A stretch of 64,000 nucleotides of DNA from Bacteroides sp. (GCA_014803765.1 JAAVBC010000017.1:1-64000); one strand, 5' to 3'. Shown: positions 1 through 10,707, counted from the stretch's first letter. Translations and numbers: made by a program. Notes: a model not told the origin generated them from the letters alone.

Positions 1-148
1 ATAAAACTTAAAGATTTTTGAGATAATTTCCATGCGGAAGAAAGGAAGATACGATAGTATCTGACTGACTGACAATTGGAAATTAGCCAAAAAGATTAAG
101 TTTTATTACACAAGATATGCTTTTATTTCTTACTTTCATAATATCGTT

Positions 149-232
149 TAATTTTCATTACTTACTTAAAATTTAATTTTTGTCAAACAAAATTAAAGAC
201 AAATAATTTGATTAAGTAAGTAATGAAAATTA
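149..232. repeat. 21-bp perfect inverted repeat (149-169 / 212-232) with 42-bp spacer upstream of glycerate kinase
   Basis: taattttcattacttacttaa at 149-169 is the exact reverse complement of ttaagtaagtaatgaaaatta at 212-232. Confidence 0.9.
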
Positions 233-238
233 ATTTTG
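207..238 (+). promoter_or_regulatory. Putative Bacteroidales sigma-ABfr promoter (-33 TTTG at 207-210, -7 TAATTTTG at 231-238)
   Basis: Match to TTTG-N19-21-TAnnTTTG consensus, about 23 nt before ATG at 261. Confidence 0.55.
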
Positions 239-260
239 TAAATGATGATATATTGATGAG

Positions 261-1409
261 ATGAAGATAGTCGTAGCGTTGGATTCTTTTAAGGATTGTA
301 TGGATGCAAGGAGTGCTTGCAATGCTGTGGAGGGAGGACTCAGGTCGGTTCTTCCGGATGCCGAGGTCGTAACGCTCCCTCTTGCCGATGGGGGTGAGGG
401 GACTCTGGATGTGCTGTCCGGGTATATTCCGATGAAAAAACACAAATTGATTGTAAAGGATCCTCTCGGAAGAGATGTGAAATCATTTTATTGTGAGAGT
501 CGAGAGGGGAGAGCATATATTGAATTTGCACGCGGAGCAGGATTGGAAATGCTTGCGCAGGGGGAAAGGAATGTGATGCGGGCAAGTTCGTACGGAGTCG
601 GTAGGATGATACGCGATGTACTTGATAAAGGGATCCGAAGTATTATAATCACATTAGGAGGGAGCGCTACGAATGATATGTTCCTCGGAGGTCTGCAGGC
701 GTTGGGACTGAAAGTGTATGACCGCGATGGCAATCTGATGGAGCACCCTGTCAGTGCAGGAGATCTCTGCAAGATAGGAGGGTTCGATATCAAAGAATTG
801 AATCGAAGAATGAGTGACGTAGAGCTGACATATTTATATGATGCCGACATTCCATTTTGTGGCGAAGGGGGCGCAGTGAGATTGTATGCCTTACAGAAAG
901 GGTGTCAGAAGAAAGAGTTGCCGCTATTGGATGATTCAATGAAGAGAATGGAAGAGATTGTTGAGCGGACGACCGGTTTTTCGCCGGCTACCGCTCCCGG
1001 AGCCGGGGCTGCGGGGGGATCCGGGGGTGGATTATATGGATTCCTCAATGGCGTATGCTTAGTGAGGGGGCTCAGAGGGATAGCATATGTCATGGAAGTG
1101 ACGAAGTTGAATGAACGATTGGAGGACGCTGATATGGTAATCACAGGGGAGGGTCATGCCGATGCCCAGACAAGTCAGGGGAAAGTTGCAGCCGGAGTCC
1201 TGGAGTTAGCAAAAGAGAGGGGAATTCCGTGTCTGCTGATTGCCGGAAAAATATCGGAAGCCCCGCTTCTCCGCAAGATGGGCTACGAAGACATAATAGA
1301 TATCAATGCCGGCGAGCCGGCAGATGTAAATCCTCTTGACCCCGCCATAGCTGCCCCCAGAATAACAAAAGCAATCGCAAAGGCAATTGCAACACACTTC
1401 TTCAAATAA
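261..1409 (+). CDS. Glycerate kinase
   Basis: MKIVVALDSFKDCMDA...LPLADGGEGTLDVL and GxGAAGGSGGGLYGFL typical of the GlxK/GarK family. Confidence 0.95.
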   Translation: MKIVVALDSFKDCMDARSACNAVEGGLRSVLPDAEVVTLPLADGGEGTLDVLSGYIPMKKHKLIVKDPLGRDVKSFYCESREGRAYIEFARGAGLEMLAQGERNVMRASSYGVGRMIRDVLDKGIRSIIITLGGSATNDMFLGGLQALGLKVYDRDGNLMEHPVSAGDLCKIGGFDIKELNRRMSDVELTYLYDADIPFCGEGGAVRLYALQKGCQKKELPLLDDSMKRMEEIVERTTGFSPATAPGAGAAGGSGGGLYGFLNGVCLVRGLRGIAYVMEVTKLNERLEDADMVITGEGHADAQTSQGKVAAGVLELAKERGIPCLLIAGKISEAPLLRKMGYEDIIDINAGEPADVNPLDPAIAAPRITKAIAKAIATHFFK

Positions 1410-1434
1410 TTTACATAGAAATGCGTTCTCATAA

Positions 1435-1480
1435 TAAATGTTAAAACTAATAACTAATAAATGTTAAAACTAATAACTAA
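1435..1480. repeat. Two tandem copies of a 23-bp unit (taaatgttaaaactaataactaa)
   Basis: Exact direct repeat in the intergenic region. Confidence 0.9.
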
Positions 1481-1495
1481 TAACTTTATTCAAAG

Positions 1496-4432
1496 ATGAC
1501 TCAGGTTAATAATGCGAAGCCGATATGGCTGGATCTTAAGAAAGAATATGTGGATGATAATTTTGAAGCTCTGCTGCATTATATTCATAATAACAATTAT
1601 TTAAGATCTCAAAATAATACTATTTCAGATCCATTTTATGAAACTACCCTGAATCTAATCCGGGCGCGTGTGGAAGATATGTTGAGATTGATTTCTCAGC
1701 GTCCTGTATTTGAGAATGATTTTTCGGAGGCAGAGATGATATTTAATATCCGCCTGTTGGCTTGCTATCTGCTTACATTCCCGTCCGCTTCCGATAGAAT
1801 CTGCGTAATGCTCGCGCTGCTTTATAATCTCAGAATACTCGTGCCGAAATATAGTGAGGAACTTATTAAATTAGTCGGAGATTGCCTGCGTCATCAACGT
1901 ATAGAAAGAGTGGGAATTACATATAATGATATTATAAATTTCCAAAAAGAGATTTTCGCTTATAAATTATCGTCCGATACTAAATTTATAGATTTATTCT
2001 CTACTCCCGGCGTGCTGGAATCGCAGGGCAGAATATGGCAGACCTCCGAGGGGCTTACAATCACTGCCCCGGGAGAGAAATGTGAAAAGGAACGCATAGA
2101 TGCTCTGGCATTCTCAATGGAAACAGGCAACGGCTGCCGACTCGGTTCATTCAAGGGTGAGCAATTAAAGAAATCGGAATCTTCGCTCTTCCCAAAGATG
2201 GTGGATTTCATCAAGAAATTTCTGAAGATGCAGGAAGTCCCTTTAGGGAAGAAAAAATTTACAAAAAATCTCGCTTATTCATCAGGCGATAAAGTCATAG
2301 TCAGAGTAGTGGATCTCCAGATGGTGGATGGAGATATTAATAAATGCAACATTATTGTCGAGACGACTGATCCGGATTACAACGTGATTCAAGGCAGGAT
2401 TGTGTTTACAGGTCCTTATCTCGGAGTTTATATCACAGATCTGTTCTATCGCTATTTCAGGAAGGGTGATTGCTTCAGGGCTATCGTAGTGGATCAGGAG
2501 TTAAAGACCTTCTCTTTCGAAGAGACATTCAAGGAATTTCTGGTGGAAGAGACCAGAAATGTTTATGATGTGGATGGAGAAATGTATGCCGAATTGGTCA
2601 GCAAAGTGAATAAATATTTTAATTGGCTGGGGGAGAATGGTGCGTCAATAAGCACTTATAATACTCCCGGATATGAGGTGAAGGATCTGGCGCGTCTGCG
2701 GATCACGATGTTCGAACATAGTAAGAACTATGGAAAAATCAATGCTGTCGTGTTAAGGTCTGCAACGCAGGAGGAGATTGAGAACGAATACGGCGATCCA
2801 TTCTTCGCGATGGAGATCAGACGGCAGACCATCCGCGATTTTATAGAATCCACGCCACTCCCTGCAGATGCATCGGAGAATGACAGTTCAAAATTGAGGA
2901 GTGTGAACCCTCAGCTCATTCCCTATATTATCCGCATTTTTTATGCTCATCAGCGAAATCTCCCGAATCCTACCGAACGATTGCGTTATCTTGCCAATGC
3001 TATGGCATTGGCGCAATTTACGTCGGATTCGCAGTCTTTGAGATTTCTCCGCTTTTCAGCTTCATATCTAAATGCGATAGTCAGCTTTGCCTCTAATGAT
3101 AATATCCATAATATAGAATTGGAGGATATCGACGGATTTGAAGACGCTGAATCAGTCAGACTGCGATGTGATATTCTGGAATTGCTTAAGGAGTATGGCA
3201 AATCAGAGTATTCCGAAATTCTAAATGATGCAATCTTGGCGAACCCGGAAGAAAAGCCACTTGTGTCAAAACTTGCCCGATTGATTCAGGCAGCCAATTC
3301 AATACGAGAGACTCTTTCCGCTTCGACTTTGAATGCCCTGAAGCGAGAGATTGTAAAGACGCTTTCAATCGAGACGGAAGAGGATGTGGAAATCGACGAT
3401 GATACCCGCCAATATCTCGGTACTGAAAGCCAGACTGTAGAGTTCAAGACGTCAATGGTCTATCCCCCGGATAATAATATGCAACCGAATCTGACGCTGC
3501 AGTCGAATAATATTTTCAAAGGGATATGCGGATTTTTGAATTCTTCGATTGGAGGCACGCTCTATATAGGAGTGAATGACCAGGGCTATGTCACCGGTCT
3601 GCAGCAGGATTTCGCTTATCTCAAATGTAAGAATTTCGATGTCTATGCGCGCGTGCACATTATGGATCCTCTAATTCGGCTTTTCGGCAAAGAGGTGATG
3701 ACGTATGTGCATATTGACTCCGGTTTTGATGGGGAAGTGGCAGTGATAAAGGTGGATCCCTTCCCATTTGGAGTAGTGGAGCTCAACGGAGTCTCGTATG
3801 TTAGAGCCGACCGCGAAACCCGCGAAATGACCGACAAGGTAAAAGCCCAGATAACTCACGAAAAATTACTGAAGGATAGAGAGAAGGCAGATAATTTAGT
3901 GAATCTTCAGCAATCCCGATTTAATAAATGCCGGGCGATACTGCATGACTACGCCTCATCTAACGGAGGGACGATCAAGGATAGGGAAGTAGAGGTCTAT
4001 GATATTCTTCCGGAGGACGGATTGGCGGCATGTTATGACTGCGCGAGCAATAGCTGCAAGTTCTTTAGTATTTCAAGGATGAACTATGTGGAGGTGACTC
4101 CACGGAAATGGGAGTTCGAACGCTTCCACCTGCCGATGAATATTGATGCTTTCCGCACCTCGGGTGAGCAGCGACACACCATCTCCCTGCAGCTTGACCT
4201 TCATGCAAAGAATATCCTCGTAGAACGTTATCCGCGCACTAAAGAGGATATCAGCAAGGACGCCAATGACACGAATGTGTGGTATTATACAGGAAAAGTG
4301 GCATCTCCGGATCCCCTGACCCGATTCTATGTCAGCCTTGCAGACCATATTAGAATTCTTGACGCCCCGGCACTCCGGGAAAGTGTAGAAAAATATCTGC
4401 AAAACAATTTCGGAGATAAAACCATAAATTGA
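1496..4432 (+). CDS. AlbA_2 (Schlafen-type) ATP-binding domain protein, 978 aa
   Basis: ESQTVEFKTSM...IFKGICGFLNSSIGGTLYIGVNDQGYVTGL is characteristic of AlbA_2. Confidence 0.75.
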   Translation: MTQVNNAKPIWLDLKKEYVDDNFEALLHYIHNNNYLRSQNNTISDPFYETTLNLIRARVEDMLRLISQRPVFENDFSEAEMIFNIRLLACYLLTFPSASDRICVMLALLYNLRILVPKYSEELIKLVGDCLRHQRIERVGITYNDIINFQKEIFAYKLSSDTKFIDLFSTPGVLESQGRIWQTSEGLTITAPGEKCEKERIDALAFSMETGNGCRLGSFKGEQLKKSESSLFPKMVDFIKKFLKMQEVPLGKKKFTKNLAYSSGDKVIVRVVDLQMVDGDINKCNIIVETTDPDYNVIQGRIVFTGPYLGVYITDLFYRYFRKGDCFRAIVVDQELKTFSFEETFKEFLVEETRNVYDVDGEMYAELVSKVNKYFNWLGENGASISTYNTPGYEVKDLARLRITMFEHSKNYGKINAVVLRSATQEEIENEYGDPFFAMEIRRQTIRDFIESTPLPADASENDSSKLRSVNPQLIPYIIRIFYAHQRNLPNPTERLRYLANAMALAQFTSDSQSLRFLRFSASYLNAIVSFASNDNIHNIELEDIDGFEDAESVRLRCDILELLKEYGKSEYSEILNDAILANPEEKPLVSKLARLIQAANSIRETLSASTLNALKREIVKTLSIETEEDVEIDDDTRQYLGTESQTVEFKTSMVYPPDNNMQPNLTLQSNNIFKGICGFLNSSIGGTLYIGVNDQGYVTGLQQDFAYLKCKNFDVYARVHIMDPLIRLFGKEVMTYVHIDSGFDGEVAVIKVDPFPFGVVELNGVSYVRADRETREMTDKVKAQITHEKLLKDREKADNLVNLQQSRFNKCRAILHDYASSNGGTIKDREVEVYDILPEDGLAACYDCASNSCKFFSISRMNYVEVTPRKWEFERFHLPMNIDAFRTSGEQRHTISLQLDLHAKNILVERYPRTKEDISKDANDTNVWYYTGKVASPDPLTRFYVSLADHIRILDAPALRESVEKYLQNNFGDKTIN

Positions 4433-4500
4433 AAGGATTGTTAACCTTTATTAAAGGAAGTTTGTTATTTAGTCGCATAACCGTAACTAAATTTGTCTGA

Positions 4501-5889
4501 ATGAATACACGAAATTTATCAGCAGCCCCCAAGACAGGAGAGCTCAAAGGAGTCCGCGGATTGATGCTGACCTTTACTCAGGATCCATTTCTGCATGATG
4601 AATCCAAATGCTACAAACTCTATACGGACGGGCTCGCTGTGATACGCGACGGACGGTTTATAGATGTCGGTGAATATTCCGAGATTGTGGGGAAGTATCC
4701 GGAACTCAAGGATATAGATGTGCATGAAAAATCTCTCATCATTCCTGGAATGATTGATTGTCATCTGCATTATGTGCAGAGTTCCATGATCGGCTCATTC
4801 GGTAAATCCTTACTGGAATGGCTCAATACATATACGTTCCCGACTGAAAGTAAATTTCGTGATAAGGCGTTTGCAGATGAGGTAGCCAAGATATTTTTCC
4901 GTCAGATTCTTTCTCAGGGCACTACCTCCGCCAATATTTTCGCCACAACTTTCGCCGAGAGTGTGGATGCCATTTTTGAAGAGAGTGAAAGATATAATAC
5001 GCGTATCATCAGCGGCAAGGTGCTTCAGGATCGGAATCTTCCCGAGTCATTGCGTGATCCCGACACTGAAGGCTCCATTATTCTCACTGAGAAGCTTATG
5101 GAAAAATGGCATAAGAGAGGGCGCCAGCTTTATGCCATTGTGCCGCGTTTTGCTCCGACATCCACTCCACTTCAGCTTCAGCTTGCCGGCGAGTTATATC
5201 AGCGGAATCTTGATAGGGGAGTGTATATGCACACTCATCTTGATGAAGCTCAGAGCGAGATTGATTGGGTTGCGGAATTATATCCGGATAGAAAGAATTT
5301 TACGGATGTTTACGACTATTACGGTTTGCTCGGACGGTCGTCTGTCCTGGCTCATTGCTGTATTGTCCGGGAGGATGAGTGGCAAACCCTTTATAAAAGG
5401 GAGTGTGGCGTGGCACACTGCCCTTCGAGTAATCTCTTCCTGGGCGATGGGGAATTCAAATTTTGGGAAGCTAAGAATCCGCAACGTCCCGTAAAAGTGG
5501 GGATGGCTACAGATGTCGGCGGGGGTACAAATTTCTCTATCTTCCGCCAGTTGGGCGAGGCTTATAAGGTGGCAATGCTGCAAAGTCATAGTCTGAGTGC
5601 TGTGCAGAGTCTTTATCTGGCAACCAGAGGAGCAGCGGAAGTGCTGCATCTCGACAATTGTATAGGTTCCATAGCCCCGGGCTATGAAGCGGATATGGCA
5701 GTGATTGACCTTGCTCCTACTGAATTTGCCGAATGGAGACTGAGTTTCGCAGAAGGGATATTTGAAAAGCTTTTCGTACTCATGACTCTCGGATTGGACA
5801 ATATGAACCGCGCTACTTATGTGGCAGGACGGAAAGTATTCGATCGCCACCGCACCCCGCAATTCCTCTATGCCGACGGCGCAAAGTAG
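4501..5889 (+). CDS. guaD: Guanine deaminase / amidohydrolase family
   Basis: PGMIDCHLHYVQ, YMHTHLDEAQSEI, VLAHCCIV, GMATDVGGGTNFSIFRQL. Confidence 0.88.
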   Translation: MNTRNLSAAPKTGELKGVRGLMLTFTQDPFLHDESKCYKLYTDGLAVIRDGRFIDVGEYSEIVGKYPELKDIDVHEKSLIIPGMIDCHLHYVQSSMIGSFGKSLLEWLNTYTFPTESKFRDKAFADEVAKIFFRQILSQGTTSANIFATTFAESVDAIFEESERYNTRIISGKVLQDRNLPESLRDPDTEGSIILTEKLMEKWHKRGRQLYAIVPRFAPTSTPLQLQLAGELYQRNLDRGVYMHTHLDEAQSEIDWVAELYPDRKNFTDVYDYYGLLGRSSVLAHCCIVREDEWQTLYKRECGVAHCPSSNLFLGDGEFKFWEAKNPQRPVKVGMATDVGGGTNFSIFRQLGEAYKVAMLQSHSLSAVQSLYLATRGAAEVLHLDNCIGSIAPGYEADMAVIDLAPTEFAEWRLSFAEGIFEKLFVLMTLGLDNMNRATYVAGRKVFDRHRTPQFLYADGAK

Positions 5890-5896
5890 CCCTCAG

Positions 5897-6215
5897 ACAT
5901 AAGCACATAAGGTTTTTCAGACATAAGCACAGAAACACATAATTTCTTGACATAAGCACATAAGCACATAAGCTTTTTATGGACAGAAGCACAAAAGTTT
6001 TTAGACATAGGCACATAAGTTTTTTGACATAAGTACATAAGCACAAAAGATTTTTAGAAATAAGCACATAAGTTTTTTCAGATATGCGTCCCTATAAAAG
6101 GATATATCTGCATTCATAAAAAGCCTTATGTGCTTATGGGCTTATGTGCTTATGTGCTTATGTCAAGAAAAATAGTCCTATGTGTTTATGTCAAAAAAGT
6201 ATGGGCTTATGTCTG
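5897..6215. repeat. Degenerate array of ~(g)acataagcacataagcttttt repeats followed by opposite-orientation copies
   Basis: Multiple copies 5897-6078 on +; reverse-complement copies (cttatgtgcttatg) 6120-6215. Confidence 0.9.
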
Positions 6216-6224
6216 AAAGCGCGT

Positions 6225-6788
6225 CTACAGTTTTTTGATAATTTTAGCGGGATTTCCTCCGATAACTACATTGTCGGGAACATCCTTGCAAACAACTGCG
6301 CCACCGCCGATAACAACATTATCACCAACTTTTACACCCGGTAAAAGTGTTGCTGAGCCACCGATCCATACATTATTACCTATAGTGACCGGTTCTGCCC
6401 ATTCGAGAGCCCGGTTGCGATTCTCGGCATCAAGAGGGTGGCAAGCCGTATAAATACTTACGTTCGGACCAATAAAACAGTTGTCGCCAATTCTTACTTC
6501 TGCCTCATCCAGAATGGTAAGATTAAAATTTGCAAAGAAATTATCTCCGATATGGATATTGCTGCCGTAATCGCATCTGAAGGGCTGGTTAATTTGGAAA
6601 TTCTCAGTATGAGAGCCTAACAACTTATCAATAATCGCGCGCATCTCTTTCTTTTGAGACGGGCGAAGATTATTAAATTCCCAAATCAACTCGCGAGTTT
6701 TTTCCAACTCGCCGATAAGCTGCGGATGTGATGCATCATAAATCTCACCACTTATCATCTTCTCCCAAATTTCAGACTTCTCTTCCAT
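6225..6788 (-). CDS. Maltose/galactoside O-acetyltransferase (hexapeptide family)
   Basis: MISGEIYDASHPQLIGELEKTRELIWEFN and hexapeptide repeats IGNNVWIGGSATLLPGVKVGDNVVIGGGAVV. Confidence 0.92.
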   Translation of the reverse strand: MEEKSEIWEKMISGEIYDASHPQLIGELEKTRELIWEFNNLRPSQKKEMRAIIDKLLGSHTENFQINQPFRCDYGSNIHIGDNFFANFNLTILDEAEVRIGDNCFIGPNVSIYTACHPLDAENRNRALEWAEPVTIGNNVWIGGSATLLPGVKVGDNVVIGGGAVVCKDVPDNVVIGGNPAKIIKKL

Positions 6789-6859
6789 ATTCCAAATATA
6801 TATTGTAATAAAACCGATTTGCCCGGTGTCTCCAGGGTAAATCGGTTTTCATCAATTAG

Positions 6860-6946
6860 CGGAAAAGCAGGGATTCGAACCCTGGGTACCCGTAAGGGTA
6901 CAACGGTTTTCGAGACCGTCCCGATCGACCACTCCGGCACTTTTCC
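6860..6946 (-). tRNA. tRNA-Ser(CGA)
   Basis: Acceptor GGAAAAG/CTTTTCC, discriminator G, long variable arm, anticodon loop CTCGAAA, T-loop TTCGAAT. Confidence 0.95.
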
Positions 6947-7092
6947 TATCCGTTTTTGATAGCGTACAAAATTAGATATTTATTTTGAATTAGCCAACGA
7001 TTTATCAATTATTTTGAATCTGAATCAAAAATTGCTTGGTATGTTGGCTTCTAAACGTGTCGGACTGTAACCTATTAATACAGGTTGGGGGC

Positions 7093-7929
7093 TTAGTCGA
7101 GGGTTTGGACACCTCCGCCATTGACCATCAGGGTCTGTCCGGAGATCCAAGGAGATATGGGGGAGGCAAAAAAGAGGACTGCCTGAGCAATATCGGAGAC
7201 CTCTCCGAGACGATGAATCGGAGTGTGTGCAAGCATTCGCGCTTCAATTTCGGGGGTCATAACTCCGGCAAGAGCTGCAGTGCGGGTTGCTCCCGGTCCG
7301 ACGCAGTTAATGCGTATGCCCATCGGACCGAAATCGTAGGCAAGGTTGGCGGACATATGGTTGAGAGCGGCTTTTGTGGATGCATAAATAGCTATTCCGG
7401 GACTATGATTGATGCTGCTCATTGAGGAGATATTGACAATGCTGCCGTAGCCGGCTTTCTGCATGTGAGGAGTTGCAAGCTGGCATAAGCGCCACGGGGC
7501 AAATACATTCATGGAATATATTCGTTCGACGTATGCGCGGTCAATTTTGAAGGGGCTCTCGGTTCCACCTCCGCCGCCTCCGGCATTGTTGACGAGGATA
7601 TTGATTTTGCCGTAGGACTGAAGAGTGAAGTCTATGAGGTTAACGAGATCCTCATCCACGAGGACATTACAGGTGCAGGCAATTGCTTCCCCTCCGGTTG
7701 CCTTAATGGATGCTACAATATTCTCTGCCTTGGCGAGTGTACGATTGCTGACTACAACCTTCGCACCCGCCGCAGCAAGTATCTCGGCACACCCGGCGCC
7801 GATTCCATCTCCGGCACCGGTGACAATCGCCACCATGCCGCTCAAATCAAGTAATTCTTCCGGTTTCATACCCTTCAAACGCCCGACGTCTACCTCCGGT
7901 TCGCGCTCACGGAACATAAAAGCATACAA
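7093..7929 (-). CDS. SDR family NAD(P)-dependent oxidoreductase
   Basis: VTGAGDGIGAGCAEIL, NNAGGGGG, YASTKAALNHM, C-terminal SGQTLMVNGG. Confidence 0.93.
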   Translation of the reverse strand: MYAFMFREREPEVDVGRLKGMKPEELLDLSGMVAIVTGAGDGIGAGCAEILAAAGAKVVVSNRTLAKAENIVASIKATGGEAIACTCNVLVDEDLVNLIDFTLQSYGKINILVNNAGGGGGGTESPFKIDRAYVERIYSMNVFAPWRLCQLATPHMQKAGYGSIVNISSMSSINHSPGIAIYASTKAALNHMSANLAYDFGPMGIRINCVGPGATRTAALAGVMTPEIEARMLAHTPIHRLGEVSDIAQAVLFFASPISPWISGQTLMVNGGGVQTLD

Positions 7930-8078
7930 AAAAGAAACTTCGAGAAATATTTCTTGCGCAAGAATCCGCGGTAAACTGTCAGTTTAAAAGAAATATTAGT
8001 AAATCCGTAATTGCAACATGGCGCATTTATTCCCGATCACCCCAAATATCAAAATGGGGGATTGATATTTATTTTGGA

Positions 8079-8114
8079 TTTGGCAACTAATTATAATAAA
8101 TTTTGTTAATTTTG
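8079..8114 (+). promoter_or_regulatory. Putative promoter upstream of rfb operon (TTTG ... TAATTTTG)
   Basis: TAATTTTG at 8107-8114; upstream TTTG at 8079-8082 with longer than usual spacing. Confidence 0.35.
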
Positions 8115-8235
8115 TAGAAGTTATAAATTATTCTAAAATTCGTTTTGAATTGATGTGCCGATTTCTACATGATGGTGTGTTTGATTGTGTCACCAATAAT
8201 GTCGCAGGGCGGCGTATCAGAAACGTTGATATGAT

Positions 8236-9141
8236 ATGAAAGGAATAGTTCTCGCCGGCGGTTCCGGCACACGTCTTTACCCCATTACCAAGGGGGTATC
8301 CAAACAGTTGCTCCCCATCTATGACAAACCGATGGTGTATTATCCCATCTCCACCCTTATGAAAGCGGGTATCCGCGAGATACTTATCATCTCGACACCA
8401 ACCGATCTCCCGGGCTTCAAACGCCTTTTGGGAGATGGATCAGATTATGGTGTGAGATTCGAATATGCGGAGCAGCCGTCGCCCGATGGGTTGGCTCAGG
8501 CATTTATTATCGGCAAGGATTTCATCGGTGATGACGCCGCGTGTCTGGTGCTCGGCGATAATATCTTCCACGGAGCGGGCTTTACGCCTATCCTCAAAAA
8601 GGCTGTGGAGGATGCGGAAAAGAATGGGAAGGCTACAGTCTTCGGTTACTGGGTTGATGATCCGGAAAGATATGGTGTGGCTGAATTTGACGAGAGCGGG
8701 AAATGTCTTTCAATTGAGGAAAAACCGGAGAATCCGAAGTCGAATTACGCTGTCGTAGGGTTATATTTCTATCCCAACAAGGTTGTGGATGTTGCGGCTA
8801 CTATAAAGCCTTCGGCGCGCGGAGAGTTGGAAATCACAACTGTCAATCAGGAATTTCTTAATGACGGCGAACTTCAGGTCAGTGTGCTTCCGCGCGGATT
8901 CGCATGGCTTGATACGGGTACGCATGACTCATTAGCCGAGGCATCTATCTATGTAGAGGTGCTTGAAAAGCGTCAGGGACTTAAGATAGCGTGTCTGGAG
9001 GGTATTGCATATCGCAAGGGCTGGATTTCAAGAGAAAAGATGATAGAGCTTGCGCAGCCGATGCTTAAAAATCAGTATGGGCAATATCTTCTGAAAGTGG
9101 TAGATGAGCTTGACAGAAAAGGATTCAACAGCCCGGAATAA
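8236..9141 (+). CDS. rfbA: Glucose-1-phosphate thymidylyltransferase
   Basis: [37 protein letters not shown]. Confidence 0.98.
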   Translation: MKGIVLAGGSGTRLYPITKGVSKQLLPIYDKPMVYYPISTLMKAGIREILIISTPTDLPGFKRLLGDGSDYGVRFEYAEQPSPDGLAQAFIIGKDFIGDDAACLVLGDNIFHGAGFTPILKKAVEDAEKNGKATVFGYWVDDPERYGVAEFDESGKCLSIEEKPENPKSNYAVVGLYFYPNKVVDVAATIKPSARGELEITTVNQEFLNDGELQVSVLPRGFAWLDTGTHDSLAEASIYVEVLEKRQGLKIACLEGIAYRKGWISREKMIELAQPMLKNQYGQYLLKVVDELDRKGFNSPE

Positions 9142-9183
9142 AGAGATTAACTGCTTCTAAGCAGCAATAAAGAATCAAAAGAA

Positions 9184-9738
9184 ATGGAAGTTATTAAAAC
9201 AGATATAGAGGGAGTCGTAATCCTCAAGCCGCGTATCTTCAATGATTCCCGCGGATATTTCTTTGAGAGCTTCAATAAGAAGGAGTTTGAAGAGAAAGTA
9301 GGGAAGGTGGAATTTGTGCAGGATAACGAAAGCAAATCTTCACGCGGAGTGATGCGCGGACTTCATTTCCAGCGGCCGCCTCATGCGCAGGCAAAACTGG
9401 TCAGATGCGTGCGTGGCAGAGTACTGGATGTCGCAGTTGATATCCGCAAAGGATCTCCGACCTACGGGCAGCACGTCGCTGTGGAACTGACTGAGGATAA
9501 TCATCTGCAGTTCTTCATTCCCCGCGGGTTTGCCCATGGGTTTGCAGTGCTTAGCGATGAGGCGGTGTTCCAGTATAAATGCGATAATTATTATGCTCCG
9601 GAAGCTGACGGAGGTATATCTATTGAAGATAAATCTTTAGGTATCGACTGGCACATGGATCCGATGCTTGCCATCCTTTCCGATAAGGATAAGAAGCATC
9701 CGTTGCTTGATGACTTCGATTCTCCTTTCGAATATTAA
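9184..9738 (+). CDS. rfbC: dTDP-4-dehydrorhamnose 3,5-epimerase
   Basis: RGVMRGLHFQRPPHAQAKLVRC, FIPRGFAHGFAVLSDEAVFQYKCD. Confidence 0.98.
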   Translation: MEVIKTDIEGVVILKPRIFNDSRGYFFESFNKKEFEEKVGKVEFVQDNESKSSRGVMRGLHFQRPPHAQAKLVRCVRGRVLDVAVDIRKGSPTYGQHVAVELTEDNHLQFFIPRGFAHGFAVLSDEAVFQYKCDNYYAPEADGGISIEDKSLGIDWHMDPMLAILSDKDKKHPLLDDFDSPFEY

Positions 9739-9804
9739 TCTGCAGGGCATTGTGGATAATCTCAGATTCATTCCGCGGATGCCCTCTTACCCTTATTTGC
9801 ATTT

Positions 9805-10665
9805 ATGAATATATTAGTGACAGGAGCTAACGGGCAGTTAGGATCCTGCATCAGAGATAAAGCGGCAGGCAGTTCCAACAATTACATCTTCACTGATGTG
9901 GCAGAATTGGATATTACGGATCGCGATGCCGTTAAGAAAATGGCAGATGAGAACAATATTGATCTCATAATCAACTGCGCTGCCTATACGAATGTGGAAA
10001 AAGCAGAAGATGATGCGGCGTTTGCCGAGGTTCTCAATGCCGGAGCAGTCAGAAATCTGGCTGAGGTTATGGCAGAACGCGGCGGAAAGCTCATTCATGT
10101 CAGCACGGACTATGTGTTTGGCGGAAACTCCGGCAATACTCCCCGCAATGAAGAAGAACCGGCTAATCCCACAGGGGTGTATGGCGTTACGAAACTTCAT
10201 GGGGAGCAGGCTGTAGAGGAAAGCGGAGTAAAAGCCATTATTCTTCGCACAGCATGGCTCTATAGCGAATACGGCAATAATTTTGTGAAGACAATGCTGA
10301 AGCTTACGTCGGAAAAGCCGGCGCTGAATGTGGTGTTCGATCAATGTGGCACACCCACCTATGCCGGAGATCTGGCTGATGCGATCGTTGGCATTATTGA
10401 GGAGAATAAGTTTGACGGCAACGAGGGAATCTATCACTTCTCAAACGAGGGTGTATGTTCATGGTATGACTTCACTAAGGAAATCGCGCGCCAGGCAGGA
10501 CATGACAACTGCGATATCCAGCCTTGCCATTCGGATGAATTCCCTTCAAAAGTGGTCAGACCGAGTTATTCAGTGCTCGACAAGACTAAGTATAAAAAGA
10601 CATTTGGCAAGAAGATTCCCTATTGGACAGATGCTCTTGCAGTATGTCTTGAGAGAATGAAATAA
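9805..10665 (+). CDS. rfbD: dTDP-4-dehydrorhamnose reductase
   Basis: MNILVTGANGQLGS, HVSTDYVFGG, RTAWLYSEYGNNFVKTM. Confidence 0.97.
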   Translation: MNILVTGANGQLGSCIRDKAAGSSNNYIFTDVAELDITDRDAVKKMADENNIDLIINCAAYTNVEKAEDDAAFAEVLNAGAVRNLAEVMAERGGKLIHVSTDYVFGGNSGNTPRNEEEPANPTGVYGVTKLHGEQAVEESGVKAIILRTAWLYSEYGNNFVKTMLKLTSEKPALNVVFDQCGTPTYAGDLADAIVGIIEENKFDGNEGIYHFSNEGVCSWYDFTKEIARQAGHDNCDIQPCHSDEFPSKVVRPSYSVLDKTKYKKTFGKKIPYWTDALAVCLERMK

Positions 10666-10707
10666 GTTTTCTCCGCTTCATTCACAGTTAAAATCCACCG
10701 ACAACAG

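Noticed and set aside
183-443. 86-aa and 71-aa minus-strand ORFs at the window start
   Set aside because: Antisense to glycerate kinase and its promoter; no recognisable domain
4961-5862. Large alternate-frame and antisense ORFs within the guanine deaminase gene (177 aa +, 194 aa -)
   Set aside because: Shadow ORFs; the deaminase frame has clear conserved motifs
5897-6215. Possible CRISPR array
   Set aside because: Repeats are imperfect, contiguous, without unique spacers, and no cas genes are nearby
6755-6940. 61-aa ORF MPEWSIGTVSKTVV...
   Set aside because: Lies over tRNA-Ser(CGA); spurious translation of a tRNA
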